Below, piece after piece: positions 44,060-55,364 of a DNA stretch of 64,000 nt. Under the pieces are notes generated by a model. That model was not told the origin of the DNA and made no database searches. It worked only from the letters and a program-made list of their open reading frames with translations. A program made the position numbers and the translations under genes. Each line of letters opens with the position of its first letter. Position 1 is the stretch's first letter. The DNA comes from Micrasema longulum (Eukaryota > Arthropoda > Insecta > Trichoptera > Brachycentridae). The DNA is taken from NCBI GenBank assembly GCA_022494885.1, contig JAGVSM010004011.1, positions 62,001 through 126,000 of the forward strand. The letters are read 5' to 3'.

Positions 44060-44681
44060 TTTTTTTTTTTTGCATAATGTTAATTGTACATTGGCGGGCT
44101 TATTACCAAATGGCAATTTCTTCCAGCTAACCAATAAAATAAAAGTTTTATTTTTATAATTCAAGTCAAAACATGTTCAATAGAAATTAAAGATAAAAAA
44201 AGCTAAAGCTATATAAAAATAGAAATAATTGTATTTGTGTATAAATTACCTTAAATCAAGACTATTACTCAATGGGAAAAAGGAAAAAAGAGGAAAGAGG
44301 AAAAAAGGAGAGATTAAGGAAGAGAAAGGAGATGTTTCTTTAGATGTTATTTAAACAGAGATACTGTAGTAACATCTTTGATAGTGGATGGGGAGGATTC
44401 CACAGTCTAGCCGCATGGACACTATATGAGTTAGCGAAGAAAGAGGAATTGTGAATGGGTATTAAGAGAGTGCTTTGAGAATTAGAACCAAGAGGTAAAC
44501 CATGAACTGATAAGCGTTGAAATTTTTCACGCAGGTATATAGGAGCGTTAGAATTATGAAGTACATTGGACAGAAGTGAGAGGAAGAAAAAAATGTGTTT
44601 TAAGTTTTTTTCCGAAACATAATTTATTTTTGTAAACGTTAAAAATGATTTATAAAGTAATTTTATCCATTTCTCTTCCAT
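44060..44681 (-). pseudogene. LINE ORF2 C-terminus with 3' UTR
   Basis: The minus-strand frame (44681 down to 44340) contains FFFLSLLSNVLHNSNAPIYL, LPLGSNSQSTLLIPIHNSSF and NSYSVHAARLWNPPHPLSK. These are the canonical last motifs of jockey/LOA-type ORF2 (FF-S-----AARLWN-LP). The 3' UTR (44340 to 44075) includes the purine-rich tract and ends in a poly(A) tail (T-run on plus). The polymerase core is missing. Confidence 0.8.
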
Positions 44682-45426
44682 CAGCTTTTCAAAGTAAAAC
44701 GACGGTATTTATATCGAGCTACATATAAATGAGAAAAGTACGGCGAATTGGGTTGGACAGGAAAACATTTTTTAAAAATTAAACTAGTTTTATAAATTGT
44801 TTACTGTAGATTGTCAGTTGTGTTAATGTGAACCATTTTATTGCGCAGTAAAAATAAGTAATTTAACAATATTTTGTACAATTGTAACTCCCAAAAATAT
44901 CGTAAAAGAACTTAAAAATGAGTTTAGAATTCATACTAATTGAAATTGGGAATTCGAGAGATAAAATAAAAAACATCTAAGGAAAAATGTAATAATTTTT
45001 TTAAAATATTAATATCATTATTTACACATTAAAAATATGAAGAATTAATGAATTTACCATGTTAATATTAAAGGATGATTTAAAACAACTTTTTTTATTT
45101 AGAACCATAAAAGTTACATATTTAACGCTAAAATGACAAAAGAAAAATAAATAAAAAAGTTACCTCGTTGCTGAAATAAAATAATTAATAGGACAGGAAA
45201 TTTCGGAATAAAAGTAAATTTAAAATCACCTACCTTTAGACAATATTTATAAATACGTAAAAAAAGAAGAAATATATTATTCGAACAATCAAATCAAATG
45301 TATTTGATGGATTTTTTTTTATTTCGCGGCGCGGTAGTAACCTGAAATGGCGGAATTGAAAATACAAGTAAGTATTACATAAATTATGAATATGTCCCAT
45401 GCATGAAAGATAAGAACATCTCCTAC
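44682..45426. other. AT-rich, downstream side of the HIF-alpha exon; no feature
   Basis: Apparent intron sequence. No further exon was recognised here. Confidence 0.4.
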
Positions 45427-45571
45427 CTTACGACGTAGTTGACGCACACGACGCTCAGCGGCTTCTGCTGCTTGTCAAGAAGAAGAGTGGCCTGAGTGAG
45501 AACCCAGGCGTATCCGCCTGTCTTGGCCAGAAACCTGTACCTCCCCGTCTCGCATTGTCCTTTGGAAAATA
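45427..45571 (-). CDS. sima: HIF-alpha (sima) PAS-B domain exon
   Basis: The 145-bp exon is bounded on the minus strand by acceptor TTTTGTTTCAG and donor GTAGGA. It starts in the middle of a codon (two bases) and ends two bases into the next, with 47 complete codons between. The translation contains [20 protein letters not shown], then [20 protein letters not shown] and VCVNYVV. This is the C-terminal half of the PAS-B domain of HIF-alpha proteins (KGQ--TG-YR-LAK-GGY-W--TQAT, ending VCVNYVV). HIF-alpha is the oxygen-regulated bHLH-PAS subunit that pairs with ARNT/tango and activates hypoxia genes in the nucleus. PAS-B mediates the dimer contact. Other bHLH-PAS proteins (trachealess, single-minded) fit less well at LAK-GGY and VCVNYVV. 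The bHLH, PAS-A and oxygen-degradation exons are not seen in the window. Confidence 0.87.
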
Positions 45572-45729
45572 CTGAAACAAAAAGAAAAAATCAAATAAGT
45601 GTGATAAATGTCAGATCACAAACCCCATAAGTGCCCAGGCGATCCTTTTCATATTATTTTTTAATCTTGATTAAAATACATCTTTTTGGAACGCATATAT
45701 ACATATATATATCAGAATATCCTCTGATT

Positions 45730-46375
45730 TTACTAATGTCCGTACAATCAAAACTCTTTATTGCTCGACTGTTCGCCCTCTTCTAGAATATGCCTCCGTG
45801 GTCTGGTCTCCATTCTATGTCAATCGCATAAATCACATTGAATCAGTCCAATGTCGCTTGCTTCGAAAAGTAGCATGGATGCTTGGAATAGAGAGAGGTA
45901 ATTATTCTTATGCTGATATAGAGTCAATGTTGAATATTTCTAGTCTACAAAAACGTAGAACTAATATTGACTCCATATAATATATGTTCGGCATACTAAA
46001 TGGTATAATCAATGTTCCATCATTAATGGGACAAGTTAAATTCAATATTCCGACTCGTAGGTTGAGATTGAGGTTGAGAACAATGAAGTATTGTTCATCA
46101 TCAGCATAGAACAAACTATGGCCTTAATTCCCCAATGACCCGTCTTCGTCGTATTGTTAAATCAAGGCAAGATCTAGACTTTTTTGGTTTTAGTTTACAA
46201 CGATTTAAACGAGAACTAAATAAATAGTCCAGATCTTGTCTTGATGTCCCTTATGTTTGTCAATGCTACTTTTCTTTTTTTTAATGTTTTAAACTATTCT
46301 TTTATTATAATATTTGAACCCTATAAATTGTATACATGACAATGTCCGTTAATAAATAAATAAATAAATATTTGT
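45730..46375 (+). pseudogene. LINE ORF2 C-terminus with 3' tail, in the intron beside the PAS exon
   Basis: TIKTLYCSTVRPLLEYASVV then WSPFYVNRINHIESVQCRLL and SMLNISSLQKRRTN are typical thumb and post-thumb motifs of jockey/LOA/I-like ORF2. Stops and frame changes follow, and the element ends with TTAATAAATAAATAAATAAAT at about 46353-46373. It lies about 160 bp upstream of the exon in transcript terms and in the opposite orientation. Confidence 0.8.
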
Positions 46376-46825
46376 ATTTGTATGCATAAGCTTATGCATA
46401 TTATCGATAATTAAAATGGATTTATTATAAGAAACAAAGGGAATAGAAAAGCTTTCGTAGCTTTACACTAATCCCTATTAAACGCGTGTATTTCATTATC
46501 CTTTAAAAAACTTTACGTAGAAAATTAATTGGTAACGTATTTTGGTTAGTAAATAAAGTGATGGTTATAATTAAATTGAGTATTTTAATACGAATGATTT
46601 CTATTGTAAATGCAAAAGCAGAGTAGCATATTTTATATAAATAAATTTATAAATTAAATTTAATTAAAAAAAATGTGGACAGTCTATTAAATATAAATAT
46701 TTTACAATATGTATAGTAACACAACCGTGGAAGTGAAACAATTCAAAGAAAAATCAAAAACAAAACATAACGGGATCCTGGTTATCAAATGTGGAAGGAA
46801 TTGATTAAATATTCAATACAATAAA
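46376..46825. other. AT-rich, no supported feature
   Basis: No coding frame or repeat copy was recognised. Confidence 0.4.
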
Positions 46826-46992
46826 TGTCGGCCTCGTGGTGTAATGGTCAGCGCGTTAGCTTACCATGCGCAGGGTCTCGCGTTCGATTCCCGACATGGT
46901 TGATACGAAATATTTATTTAAAAGGGTGTTTTCACACCAGAATATTTCATAGTCCCTGGACGGGCACCTGAAGCGTACGACTGATCATCTTA
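46826..46992 (+). repeat. SINE family A, truncated by SINE family C
   Basis: Head GTCGGCCTCGTGGTGTAATG, box B GCGTTCGATTCCC, body to CTGATCATCTTACC. The last 95 bases of the family are missing because a family C copy follows directly. Confidence 0.85.
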
Positions 46993-46998
46993 CCTAAA

Positions 46999-47180
46999 AT
47001 CGGGTTGTGGTCTTGTGGCTAGTGTCTCGGACTCACGGACCAATGGTCCGTGGTTCGAATCCCACTCTACTCCAACTTTTCTTCCATTTTCTAATAGTGA
47101 GTTATTTACAACTCGTTGAAAATGGTCCTCAAAATTGAAATATTTGGGTAAATTATAAGAACCCTGATATTTATATATAT
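46999..47180 (+). repeat. tRNA-headed SINE, family C, copy 2
   Basis: GGTTGTGGTCTTGTGGCTAG, box B GTGGTTCGAATCCC, body CTCGTTGAAAATGG, then ATTGAAATATTTGGG, as at 161-345. It begins at the break point of the family A SINE and is therefore younger. Confidence 0.8.
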
Positions 47181-48869
47181 TTTTTTTTATTCTCGAAAGA
47201 GTCGGGCACAGAGAATTGATATGCTAATTTGACTAAGATATATTAATATATTATCTAGAATAAATATAAAAATAAATAAGTTATTTAGTTACAAAAAAAA
47301 ACTCGGTTAAAAGGTATTTGGAAAAAAAAAATTTTTTTTATCGGTGGAAAAACAAAAGAAGATAATCTACCCTGGATTTGGCGATTCAACAAATATTATA
47401 TTATCAGTGGAAAAATAAAAGATAATAATTTACATTAAGTTCGGTGATTCCATAAATGCGAATACTTTGACTGGCCGAAAGCAAGCAATAATACGAGTAC
47501 TTCATTCAGATTAAACCTTCATAATTTTTCCTACCGATTTTTGTGTACTTGTTATTTAAATGAAATATAATGTTTCCATAATAGTCATATAATGTTAATT
47601 CCGTCAAAATTTTAGTGGTGATTGATTATAATTTCCCTACAGAGTAAAGTAATGTAACTTCATACATACATTGGTTGTGTGCATTCTCGGAATAGATCGT
47701 AAATCGCTCAACTTATTCCAAATCGAAATGTAGATTGATTACTTCATGATTGAAGTAATCGAGGGCGAAATTTGCTAGACAGCTGTGTCAGACGGAGTAT
47801 TGGGAATTGTGACGCTTATTGCAGTCTTGCCGACTGGCTAAGTGATTACACGGAGACATTGATGGCAAAATGAGAAACCCGGGGGAGGTTGGCGAAACGT
47901 CTTTTGGGCCGAGCTAAAAAGCTAAGACGACCGCAAGATAAGATGCTAAAAACAGCGATAAAAACAAATCCTATTCCAGACATTTCGTGGCCGATTCAAA
48001 GTCATATTTAAAAAAATCCAATTCAAGAATAAACATGTATTGGAAGAACATTGTGTTTGACATTCGTTCTTAATAATAATTGTTTTTATAACGAGTGTGA
48101 CATTCATATGTTAGTTAAGTTCACTTACCACGGATAAAAAGGGCATGAAATTTGAATATCTTACACCTGTTTCATATAAGGCACGACAAAAAAATAATGC
48201 TAAATAACAAAAGAACAAAAATATGAAATAATAATGTTACAAAATAAAGCAAATGGAAAAACAAATTACAAGTTACTGAATTTACTGAAATACGAAGACA
48301 AATAGAAAAAAAGGTTAAGTTTTGTCTTCTGTATTTTTTATTAAACAAAAGACTAATTAAAAAACCATTTCATGGACTGATGACTTTTCTATCATCTCTT
48401 TATGCATTCACAACATAAGGTTTATGGACTAGAAAGGCTTAAAAATAACTCCCTCCGATAAAATCAAAAATGTTGATGAAGACATTAAAATTTAGCGAAT
48501 TGTGATGGGATTCGATATTGGTTGGAACACATTTCTATAGCAATAGCTGATTGAACGCGTCCCGAATACGTAAATTAAATTTATTGTTTTTTAGTGCACA
48601 TATTATATATACCTATTATGACGTGATCTAAAAAAATAAATAATATAATATTAATGAATAATTGCAATTTCATGTTATAATAGGAAGAAAGAATAATACG
48701 GCGCTTGATGAAACATACGAAAATATTCAGAAATATGTAAATATGTTTTTGAACAGACACCGGATAGACATAAAACACCCATACAAATTAGATTCGAGCC
48801 TTCCAAAACTGCGCAAATTTTATGTAAAATCAAACAAACTCGAAGCGTGCTAACACCCTTAGATTAAGG
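47181..48869. other. No supported gene
   Basis: AT-rich, with a GC-richer unique patch at 47690-47960. The 63-codon frame at 48662 (RHRIDIKHPYKLD) matches no family I know. Confidence 0.35.
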
Positions 48870-49008
48870 AACATTTAATTAAAGGTTCTGTTGATTTTGA
48901 TAAGCGATGGCGCCAGTATTGCTAACGAGTTTCCCGCGGAGAACTATAACCTCGGAGTCCCGAGGAAGAAATCTCTAGAAACTTTAAGGGGAGCCTTTGA
49001 AGAGAGTA

Positions 49009-49021
49009 GAACATTCCGGAA
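49009..49021. promoter_or_regulatory. Heat-shock element consensus
   Basis: GAACATTCCGGAA matches GAAnnTTCnnGAA exactly, the three-unit site for heat-shock factor. One such match could occur by chance in 64 kb. It is listed because it lies in the GC-richer island. Confidence 0.35.
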
Positions 49022-49061
49022 CTTGCCAAAGCTGCGAGATCTGTGATGATGACGCTAGCGG

Positions 49062-49068
49062 GACGTGA
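49062..49068 (+). promoter_or_regulatory. Possible hypoxia-response core
   Basis: GACGTGA contains the HIF binding core RCGTG. The word is short and common. The interest is only its position 41 bp from the heat-shock element, near a HIF-alpha exon. Confidence 0.2.
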
Positions 49069-49100
49069 GCCCTATTGCCTAACTTTAGGCGCTACAAGAT

Positions 49101-50254
49101 AACAAAGTTTTATAATTTCATTTGCTACTGTTTTACTCAAGTCGCAAATTAACATGAAGAGCCTCGTGACAAAAAACAGAAAGACGCATTATCATAAAAT
49201 CGTCCGCTTTTCTCAAAATACTTAAAAAGAAAAACACAGTTCAGGATGTCCTTACTCATTGTAATGTCCCCGTCTACTTGACATAAAATTATAACTATAT
49301 AAAAATGTGTGGGTATATAAAATATAAATTCCCCAGCTCCAATAATCTTAACTCTCCTTCACTTGTTATTTATTAATATTGTAGTAACTGTTGTTGTATA
49401 TAATAGCTGTTTTTTTCTTCAAATAAATATCTTAAGGGCGCTTAACAAAATGATTCTATGAATACTGATATCAATTTGAGAAAATTTTATTAGTAAAACA
49501 ATTTATTTTTTCATAACATGCTATAGATTTATTCAAATGTTTAAGAGAACATGCGGTAGGTTTAAAGTTTTTTTCCGAAACAATTATCCAATCTTACAGT
49601 TTTCCACTTCTGCTCGGAGGGTATTAAATAGGGACTGAGACAGCAAATGCGCGTTCACCGAATTCAATGTGCTTTTTAAAAATATTTTCCATCTGTTTTA
49701 AGATGTTAAATCGAAGATAAAAGCCTACTTGCTGTGTGTAATTAAATTATTAAACAAAGAAAATAGATCGTAAATAAACATCTTCTAAAGAAGATCAATT
49801 GAATTTGTGAACAAGACGCATATTCACAAAGGGGCACTGTGCTTTGAGAATTTTCAGTAGTCAGGTTCTATTATTTACCTGCATCTCTACCATATTCACA
49901 CATGAGGAATTTTTATAAATAAAAACATACAATTATATGTTAACACACCAGTAAGCATTTCGATTGAACATGCATGATTTTTTTACTCATAAGGAGATTC
50001 CAAAAAAATATTACTACCGACAAGGATATATTTAATTGCATAATTTCATAAGTAAGTTTTAGTAACACTACCTATATTATAGGTATATGCTAAAGGCTAG
50101 GCATTTTGAGAGATTGTTCTAATGTAAAAAAAAATACAATTTTACAATACTCTCAAAAAATACAAACACATAATGTATTTTTGAGTTAACATTTAAGAAA
50201 ACTTTAGTTTTGGACTTATTTAAATTTGACTTTTGATTTTTATTTTTTAATTTA
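49101..50254. other. AT-rich, no supported feature
   Basis: No coding frame or repeat copy was recognised. Confidence 0.4.
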
Positions 50255-50630
50255 CTTATAAGTTATTTATTTCATATTTTTTGAGAGATGAGTTCCATCT
50301 CCATGGGCCTAAAAGTCCTGTGTTGAGTTAGGACGAGTAATTGGTTGAGACAGACATACGAGAATATCACCACAAATATTATATTGGGTCTCAGAAACGT
50401 TCATGTAATAATTTTTTTTTAAATATATACATGGCACATCAATTTGGTGAACAGCAAACTAAAACATTCGGGAAATCATCAAGGAGTTTCCCACTCAAAT
50501 CCCTCCCACTAAGGAAAATCCAGTTCTTAACTCCTCTCTTGAAAATAGTTTTCGTCCTCGAGAGCCTAATACGAGATTCCAAAATATTAAACACTCTCGG
50601 AGCGATTTGACCTTTGACTAACAAATAACG
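50255..50630 (-). pseudogene. LINE ORF2 C-terminus with 3' UTR, copy 1
   Basis: The minus-strand frame contains IAPRVFNILESRIRLSRTKT and FKRGVKNWIFLSG, then KLLDDFPNV. The same order occurs at 62.68-62.88 kb. The 3' UTR has CTCCATGGGCCTAAAAGTCC on the plus strand near 50297. The element is 5'-truncated to its last 120 codons or fewer. Confidence 0.78.
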
Positions 50631-50634
50631 AGAA

Positions 50635-51070
50635 CATTTTAGAGAAGGAATATGGATGTCTAGGCATTTACAAAACTACTGACCTGACATTGGCTGGTTT
50701 AAATGGCCACTTGAAACACTGTGTAACATTTTGCCTATGTTTGAACATCCATATTTCTTCAATCCTTTTATTTGTTGATGATAATGAAGTTAAGGAGCTG
50801 GAACCTTTATTGTTGTGAAGAGATTCATACGATTGAATTATTTCACATTCTAGGCAACGGCTGAAAGCAATTTTCCATTTTTAATACTTCTTAGACCAGT
50901 TGGTTTAGTAGTTAAAGAATTAAAGGAATATGGATGCTCATATGCAAAATGGTAAATGTCACATAGTAAGTGGCCACTTAAGCCAGCCAATGACAGGTCA
51001 TAAGCCATGTAAATTACTGGGAACTTCCATATTTCCGTATCTAAAATATTTTCCATCTCTACTGTAATTT
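50635..51070. repeat. Two R1 copies in opposite orientation
   Basis: 50635-50900 reads in reverse (GGAATATGGATGTCTAGGCA, GGCCACTTGAAACACTGTGT, CTAGGCAACGGCTGAAA). 50905-51070 reads forward (GGAATATGGATGCTCATATG, TAAGTGGCCACTTAAGCCAG, TTTTCCATCTCTACTGTAAT). Together they form a large imperfect inverted repeat. Confidence 0.78.
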
Positions 51071-52140
51071 ATTGATGTTAATAACTCATTCAGTTATTCA
51101 GTCTTTTGTCTACAAACAGTTCGACAATCAAAAAATATTGTAAGCTTTGACTACCTAAACCGCAAGGAGTATTGTGGGCATCCTGCGTAAAAACATCGAG
51201 TCAAAATTACTACAATATTTTGAGTATGTCAAAAAAAATATTATTTTATGTGATACATTACTTTCTTATAAGATTTTGAAATCGCTCATTCTTCGTGGAG
51301 TGACCTAAGACATTAGAATTTCACTTACAATTTAAATGCGCATTGGGCAAATACAAGAGACAGAAACACGCTGAACGATTTGTTTCTTGTAGAAAATACC
51401 AATAGCCCGAGTTTAGGACAAGCGGAAATAATTTGACGAAGGTCCGACGGGGGAGTTATGTTATGTTGGATTATATTTCTTTTGTCATTTTACAGAGCTG
51501 TATTTAAATCCAAATGAAATACATGTAAACAAAAATTAATTCCGTCATTGTTAAGATCTTTCTAAGTCAAATCCTATTAAAAAAAGCAGTATTTGAAGAT
51601 AAGTACGAACTCAAAAAATTGTAGTAATACACGAACGTGAAAAATGGTGTACATAAAACAAATTTAGATCTAAATAACTCCCTTGGGCGGAAATCCAGCC
51701 GGTCAACAAATATTTTTGGACATTGTTAAACAAAATAAAATGTTTAAATTTTTCTCCTTTTTCTGGTAACTTGTGTCTTTGCAAGACTTAATGTCATGTA
51801 AGCTTTTTTAATTGCAGTTATTCACACGTAGGCTTATGGGAGCGCGCACACTCGGGTACAAGTCAACTTAGAGTTTAAAGCTCACAGCCTATAAAACGTG
51901 AGTGAATGCACAGACAATCAGTAAATATAAAATAAAGCGGTATATGATGCATATACATATGTATATACCGGCTTAAATATATACCCACTTGAAAATAGCT
52001 TAAGTAATTTTCAAATTTTCCACGAAACAAATACTTGTCTAGGGGTTTACATAAGTTGTGCCTGTTTTTTTTTTCATATTTAAACTGAGCACCAATACTA
52101 AATAAAAACTGGTCAAGGTCAGTCGTCATTTAAAAGAAAT
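51071..52140. other. Mostly unassigned, with small R1 pieces
   Basis: 51690-51740 (GGCGGAAATCCAGCCGGTCA, then TTGGACATTGTTAAAC) and 51215-51230 (ACAATATTTTGAGTATGTC) are R1 end pieces. Nothing else was recognised. Confidence 0.45.
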
Positions 52141-52318
52141 TTTTCTGCTGTTACATATATTATTTTATTTGATAATGAGTTTTCAAAATGGAATGTCAAG
52201 CAGACAAAAGGAAGCATTTTCGACACCTGTTTGCATTTAATCGAGGGAATATAGGTGTAAAAACTGCTCGCGTTATTTGAGCAGTGTACGGTGAGGACGC
52301 TTTGAATACAAAAAGTCG
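52141..52318 (+). pseudogene. Mariner transposase N-terminus fragment
   Basis: MECQADKRKHFRHLFAFNRG, then AVYGEDALN, matches the N-terminal helix-turn-helix of the fold-back mariner at 9.3 kb, including leader words upstream (TTTTCTGCTGTTACATA). It has one stop and then joins directly to LINE sequence. Confidence 0.7.
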
Positions 52319-53240
52319 ATTTTGGTGTATCACAAATATCGATCTTGGGTTCACTGTTATTTATATTATATAAACATGGCCATTCATTGCATAAGTTTAA
52401 AGGAAACATTATTATTTATGCCGACGACATAGATCTTACAAAAATCAAACTGACGCATTTACGAACAAAGACAAAAACGATGACAAAACTATGGTGATTA
52501 AATAGACAAACACAAACTTACTTACACTTAATGAAAAAAAAAGTAATATTATAAATTTTTTATCTCGAAAAAAACGACATAAAATAGATGCTAACATTTA
52601 CGAAGAACGACTAATTGAAATTGGACATGTTAAATATTTAGGACTAAAAATAGACAGATAATTGACATTGGCAACTTACATCAATGAATCAATTAGCAAA
52701 ATAGCAATATTATCGAGTTTTTTATTTTTAAATCTAAAATTTTGTTCCAAAAACGGAAAAAAAAACTATGTATGAAACCTATGTCAAATCTTAAAATATG
52801 TTATGTAATATGCAACAACTATGAGGAACCGGAAATCAAAATGAACCGAAAACAGACTACAACGACAGCAAAATAAAATATTGAAGCTAATATAAGACCT
52901 CCCTTATCTAACTTTAACTAATGAACTCTTTAAAAAAACTAAACGATGAAATGTTCATGATTTATTTCAACTAGAATCTTTAAAATTTATTCGTAAGTTA
53001 GCCACTGATATCATTGTAGACAAAAACTGAAATTTGAAAAAAAATTGTACAACATTCCAAAACGAGACACGGACAGTCGAGACTAATAAATCGGGGACTG
53101 AAATTGTACAATAAACTACCAGACGAAAACAAACTTTTCAAAAGGTGTAAAAAATATTATTATCAACAACTGAGTATGAAAAAGAAGACAATATTTTTGT
53201 AAAATCAATGTGATAATCCGTAAGGGTTAATAAATAAGTT
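52318..53240 (+). pseudogene. LINE reverse transcriptase C-terminal part
   Basis: SILGSLLFILYKHG (RT motif 4), IIIYADDIDLTK (catalytic YADD), YLGLKIDR and, near the end, LKLYNKLPDENKLFKRCKKY. Numerous stops and frame changes show age. A TTAATAAATAAG tail lies near 53231. The start abuts the mariner fragment, either by insertion or by template switching. Confidence 0.75.
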
Positions 53241-53633
53241 TCAAATAAAAAAATACTGACAAATTTGTTGCGAAATAATGGAGAATAATTAAATAGAGAT
53301 GAAGCCTTATACAACGCCAGGTTCAAATTATGTTCTAAAATGATCAAATGCCGAGGAGAGCAGAGAGGGGTCATGAATCGTTGTTGTGTCATGCCGCATC
53401 AACGTTGCCGCGCAAAACGCGTAGCAGAGAAAAAATACCAAATGTCTATGCCAGTTTAGTGTGAATTGATTATGTGGCGTCCTTTTACGTTGCTTCACAT
53501 TTACTCTTCGTATACATTAAAAAAAAACCATTCCAACGTTTGATTCCCACGAAATACCGGTCAAGTGCAGAAACCTCGACGAGTGCAACGCAAGACGGGT
53601 GGTTGGTGCCGCATCTAGTGTATACATTATACA
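53241..53633. other. No supported feature
   Basis: A GC-richer stretch (53340-53620) with words such as GCCGCGCAAAACGCGTAGC has no recognised protein on either strand. Confidence 0.35.
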
Positions 53634-53741
53634 TACAGTATGTGCGAATTAATGGAATAAAATTCCTTGTAATCATAAAATACGTTTTTTATTAATATTT
53701 TGAGTAACAGGTGGCGTACAATCATAAAATATTTTAAATTT

Positions 53742-54657
53742 AATAGGATGTATGTCCTCTTTTTGCTTTAATAACAACCTGAACACGTTTTGGCATGAAA
53801 TCAATTAAACTTAGGCAATTTTCTTTTATTCTGTCATCTCGAAACCACATCTGAATAACAGCTTCTATCATCTTTATCTCGGTGGTGCAGTTCAATTTTT
53901 GTATCCTAGATTTACAAATCGCACAAAAATTTTCTCCAGGGTTAAGGTCAGGTGAATTTCCAGGCAATTTTGTCGGCCTCGTGGTGTAATGGTCAGTGCA
54001 TTTGCCTACCATGCGAGAGGTCTCGGGTTCGATTCCCGACATGATTGATACGAAATATTATTTAAAAGGCTGTTCTTACACTAGAATATTTCATAGTCCT
54101 AGGACTGGCCCCTGAAGCGTAAGTCTGATCATCTTACCTTCATCTAACAAAAATGATCAAGATACGCTGCGATTGGGGTACCAGTGCAGTGCCCTTTGCA
54201 CCATTAGGTGCGGAAAGGGAATGATGATGATGATGATGAATTTCCAGGCCAGTCTAAAAGAATTATCTTTTTATTATTGAAATACTAAAACATAAACTTC
54301 GATTCGTGACAAAGAGCTGAGTCCTGTTAAAATACAGCCCCAGCATTAGGACAACATTTACTCAGTTATGTACTCAAGTGACGCTCTCGTTGAAGTTCGT
54401 AAATTGTTTTTCTGGGGTTTAACTTACTATTTCTGATTAAAGATATTTTATCTCGGACACTAGTTTTCCGGTTTCTTCTACATTTCCCAATTCTCTTCGC
54501 TTCAACTTACTCAGTTTCTCTTTTCTGCTTAATAATCTTGCTGACTGCTCCCTGACTCACAAAACATTAATTTGCAATCTCCTTCTGAGTCATTGATGTA
54601 TGTTCACTTAAGGTTATCTTTTCTTATCTTTTCCCTGTTCCTCGGTGTGATATCCAT
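53742..54657 (-). pseudogene. Tc1 transposase relic (N-terminus and C-terminus)
   Basis: The N-terminal end starts MDITPRNREKIRKDN (helix-turn-helix start, near 54657). The C-terminal end has GNSPDLNPGENF, the DLNPIEN motif with the last catalytic glutamate (E kept), then AVIQMWFRDDRI and MPKRVQVVIKAKRGHTSY. The first two catalytic aspartates lie in deleted or scrambled sequence. A SINE splits the C-terminal part just before GNSPDLNP. It cannot be functional. Confidence 0.8.
53966..54236 (+). repeat. SINE family A inserted in the Tc1 element, 13-bp TSD
   Basis: TGAATTTCCAGGC flanks the copy at 53953-53965 and 54237-54249. Head GTCGGCCTCGTGGTGTAATG, box B GGGTTCGATTCCC, full body and (ATG)n tail are intact. 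It is one of the best preserved copies and proves retroposition of this family. Confidence 0.92.
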
Positions 54658-54888
54658 GATTGAAACCAACTCAAAAATACTGTTTAATATGCAAGCAATT
54701 GATAAAATTAATTCTTCATTGAGATAATGTAAAAAAAGGAACAGACAGTACACCAACAAACGCCAATATGAGCTCCCAAAGGATTAATAAATTGTAAGTC
54801 ATAATTTTTCGCGCTAAACAACTTTCAAATTTACATGAGAGTTGCAAAAAAAAAAAATTCTTATTCTATTAATTCGCACAATACAGTA

Positions 54889-55364
54889 TGTATAAATGAA
54901 GGAAAAAACATCATTGACTCTTTTGTTGTATTTTTTTTGTCCTTTTATTCTCTTCGTTTAGAAAAACGGACAAAACTTATGTTACCATCCAATAGATAAA
55001 ATAACTTGAACGAACCGTGCATGTTTTATAAACATCTTCCCACCCACCATTCAAAAATTCACATCTGGTTTGGTGACTATAAATTACATACGCAAAGGTA
55101 AGAAGACAGCAAGAAGTTTTAGTTACCGTTCAATTAAGCTTGCTTCTAACTAAGGTGTATATTTTATATTGGGACTGTGAGACAATATTATTTCTTTATT
55201 AAAAACTTGAAGTACAAAAAGCGTATGAAATTTGGCCGGTTTTCTGCTGAGAACAGATGCTGCCATCCAAAAAAAGACTGGTCAAACGAAAAAAATGACA
55301 AAATTTGTATTTTCCTTTTTTAAATATACATAAATACACAAAGACAGATTTTTTTTTCAAAAAG
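54889..55364. other. AT-rich, no supported feature
   Basis: No coding frame or repeat copy was recognised. Confidence 0.4.

Larger units (their letters stand above)
48870..49100. other. GC-richer unique island in a putative intron
   Basis: It contrasts with its AT-rich flanks. It holds the hairpin CTCGGAGTCCCGAG, a perfect heat-shock element and an ACGTG word (listed separately). The plus strand is open for about 52 codons with no family match (GAFEESRTFRNLPKLRDL near the end). It could be an enhancer or an unknown exon. Confidence 0.3.
53636..54886 (-). mobile_element. Tc1-type DNA transposon, internally deleted, TA flanks
   Basis: The left end CAGTATGTGCGAATTAATGG and the right end, read inward, CTGTATTGTGCGAATTAATA are terminal inverted repeats flanked by TA (53634-53635, 54887-54888). 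The minus strand encodes Tc1 transposase from MDITPR near 54657 down to the C-terminus near 53742, with the middle deleted. A SINE has inserted at 53966-54236. Confidence 0.86.
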
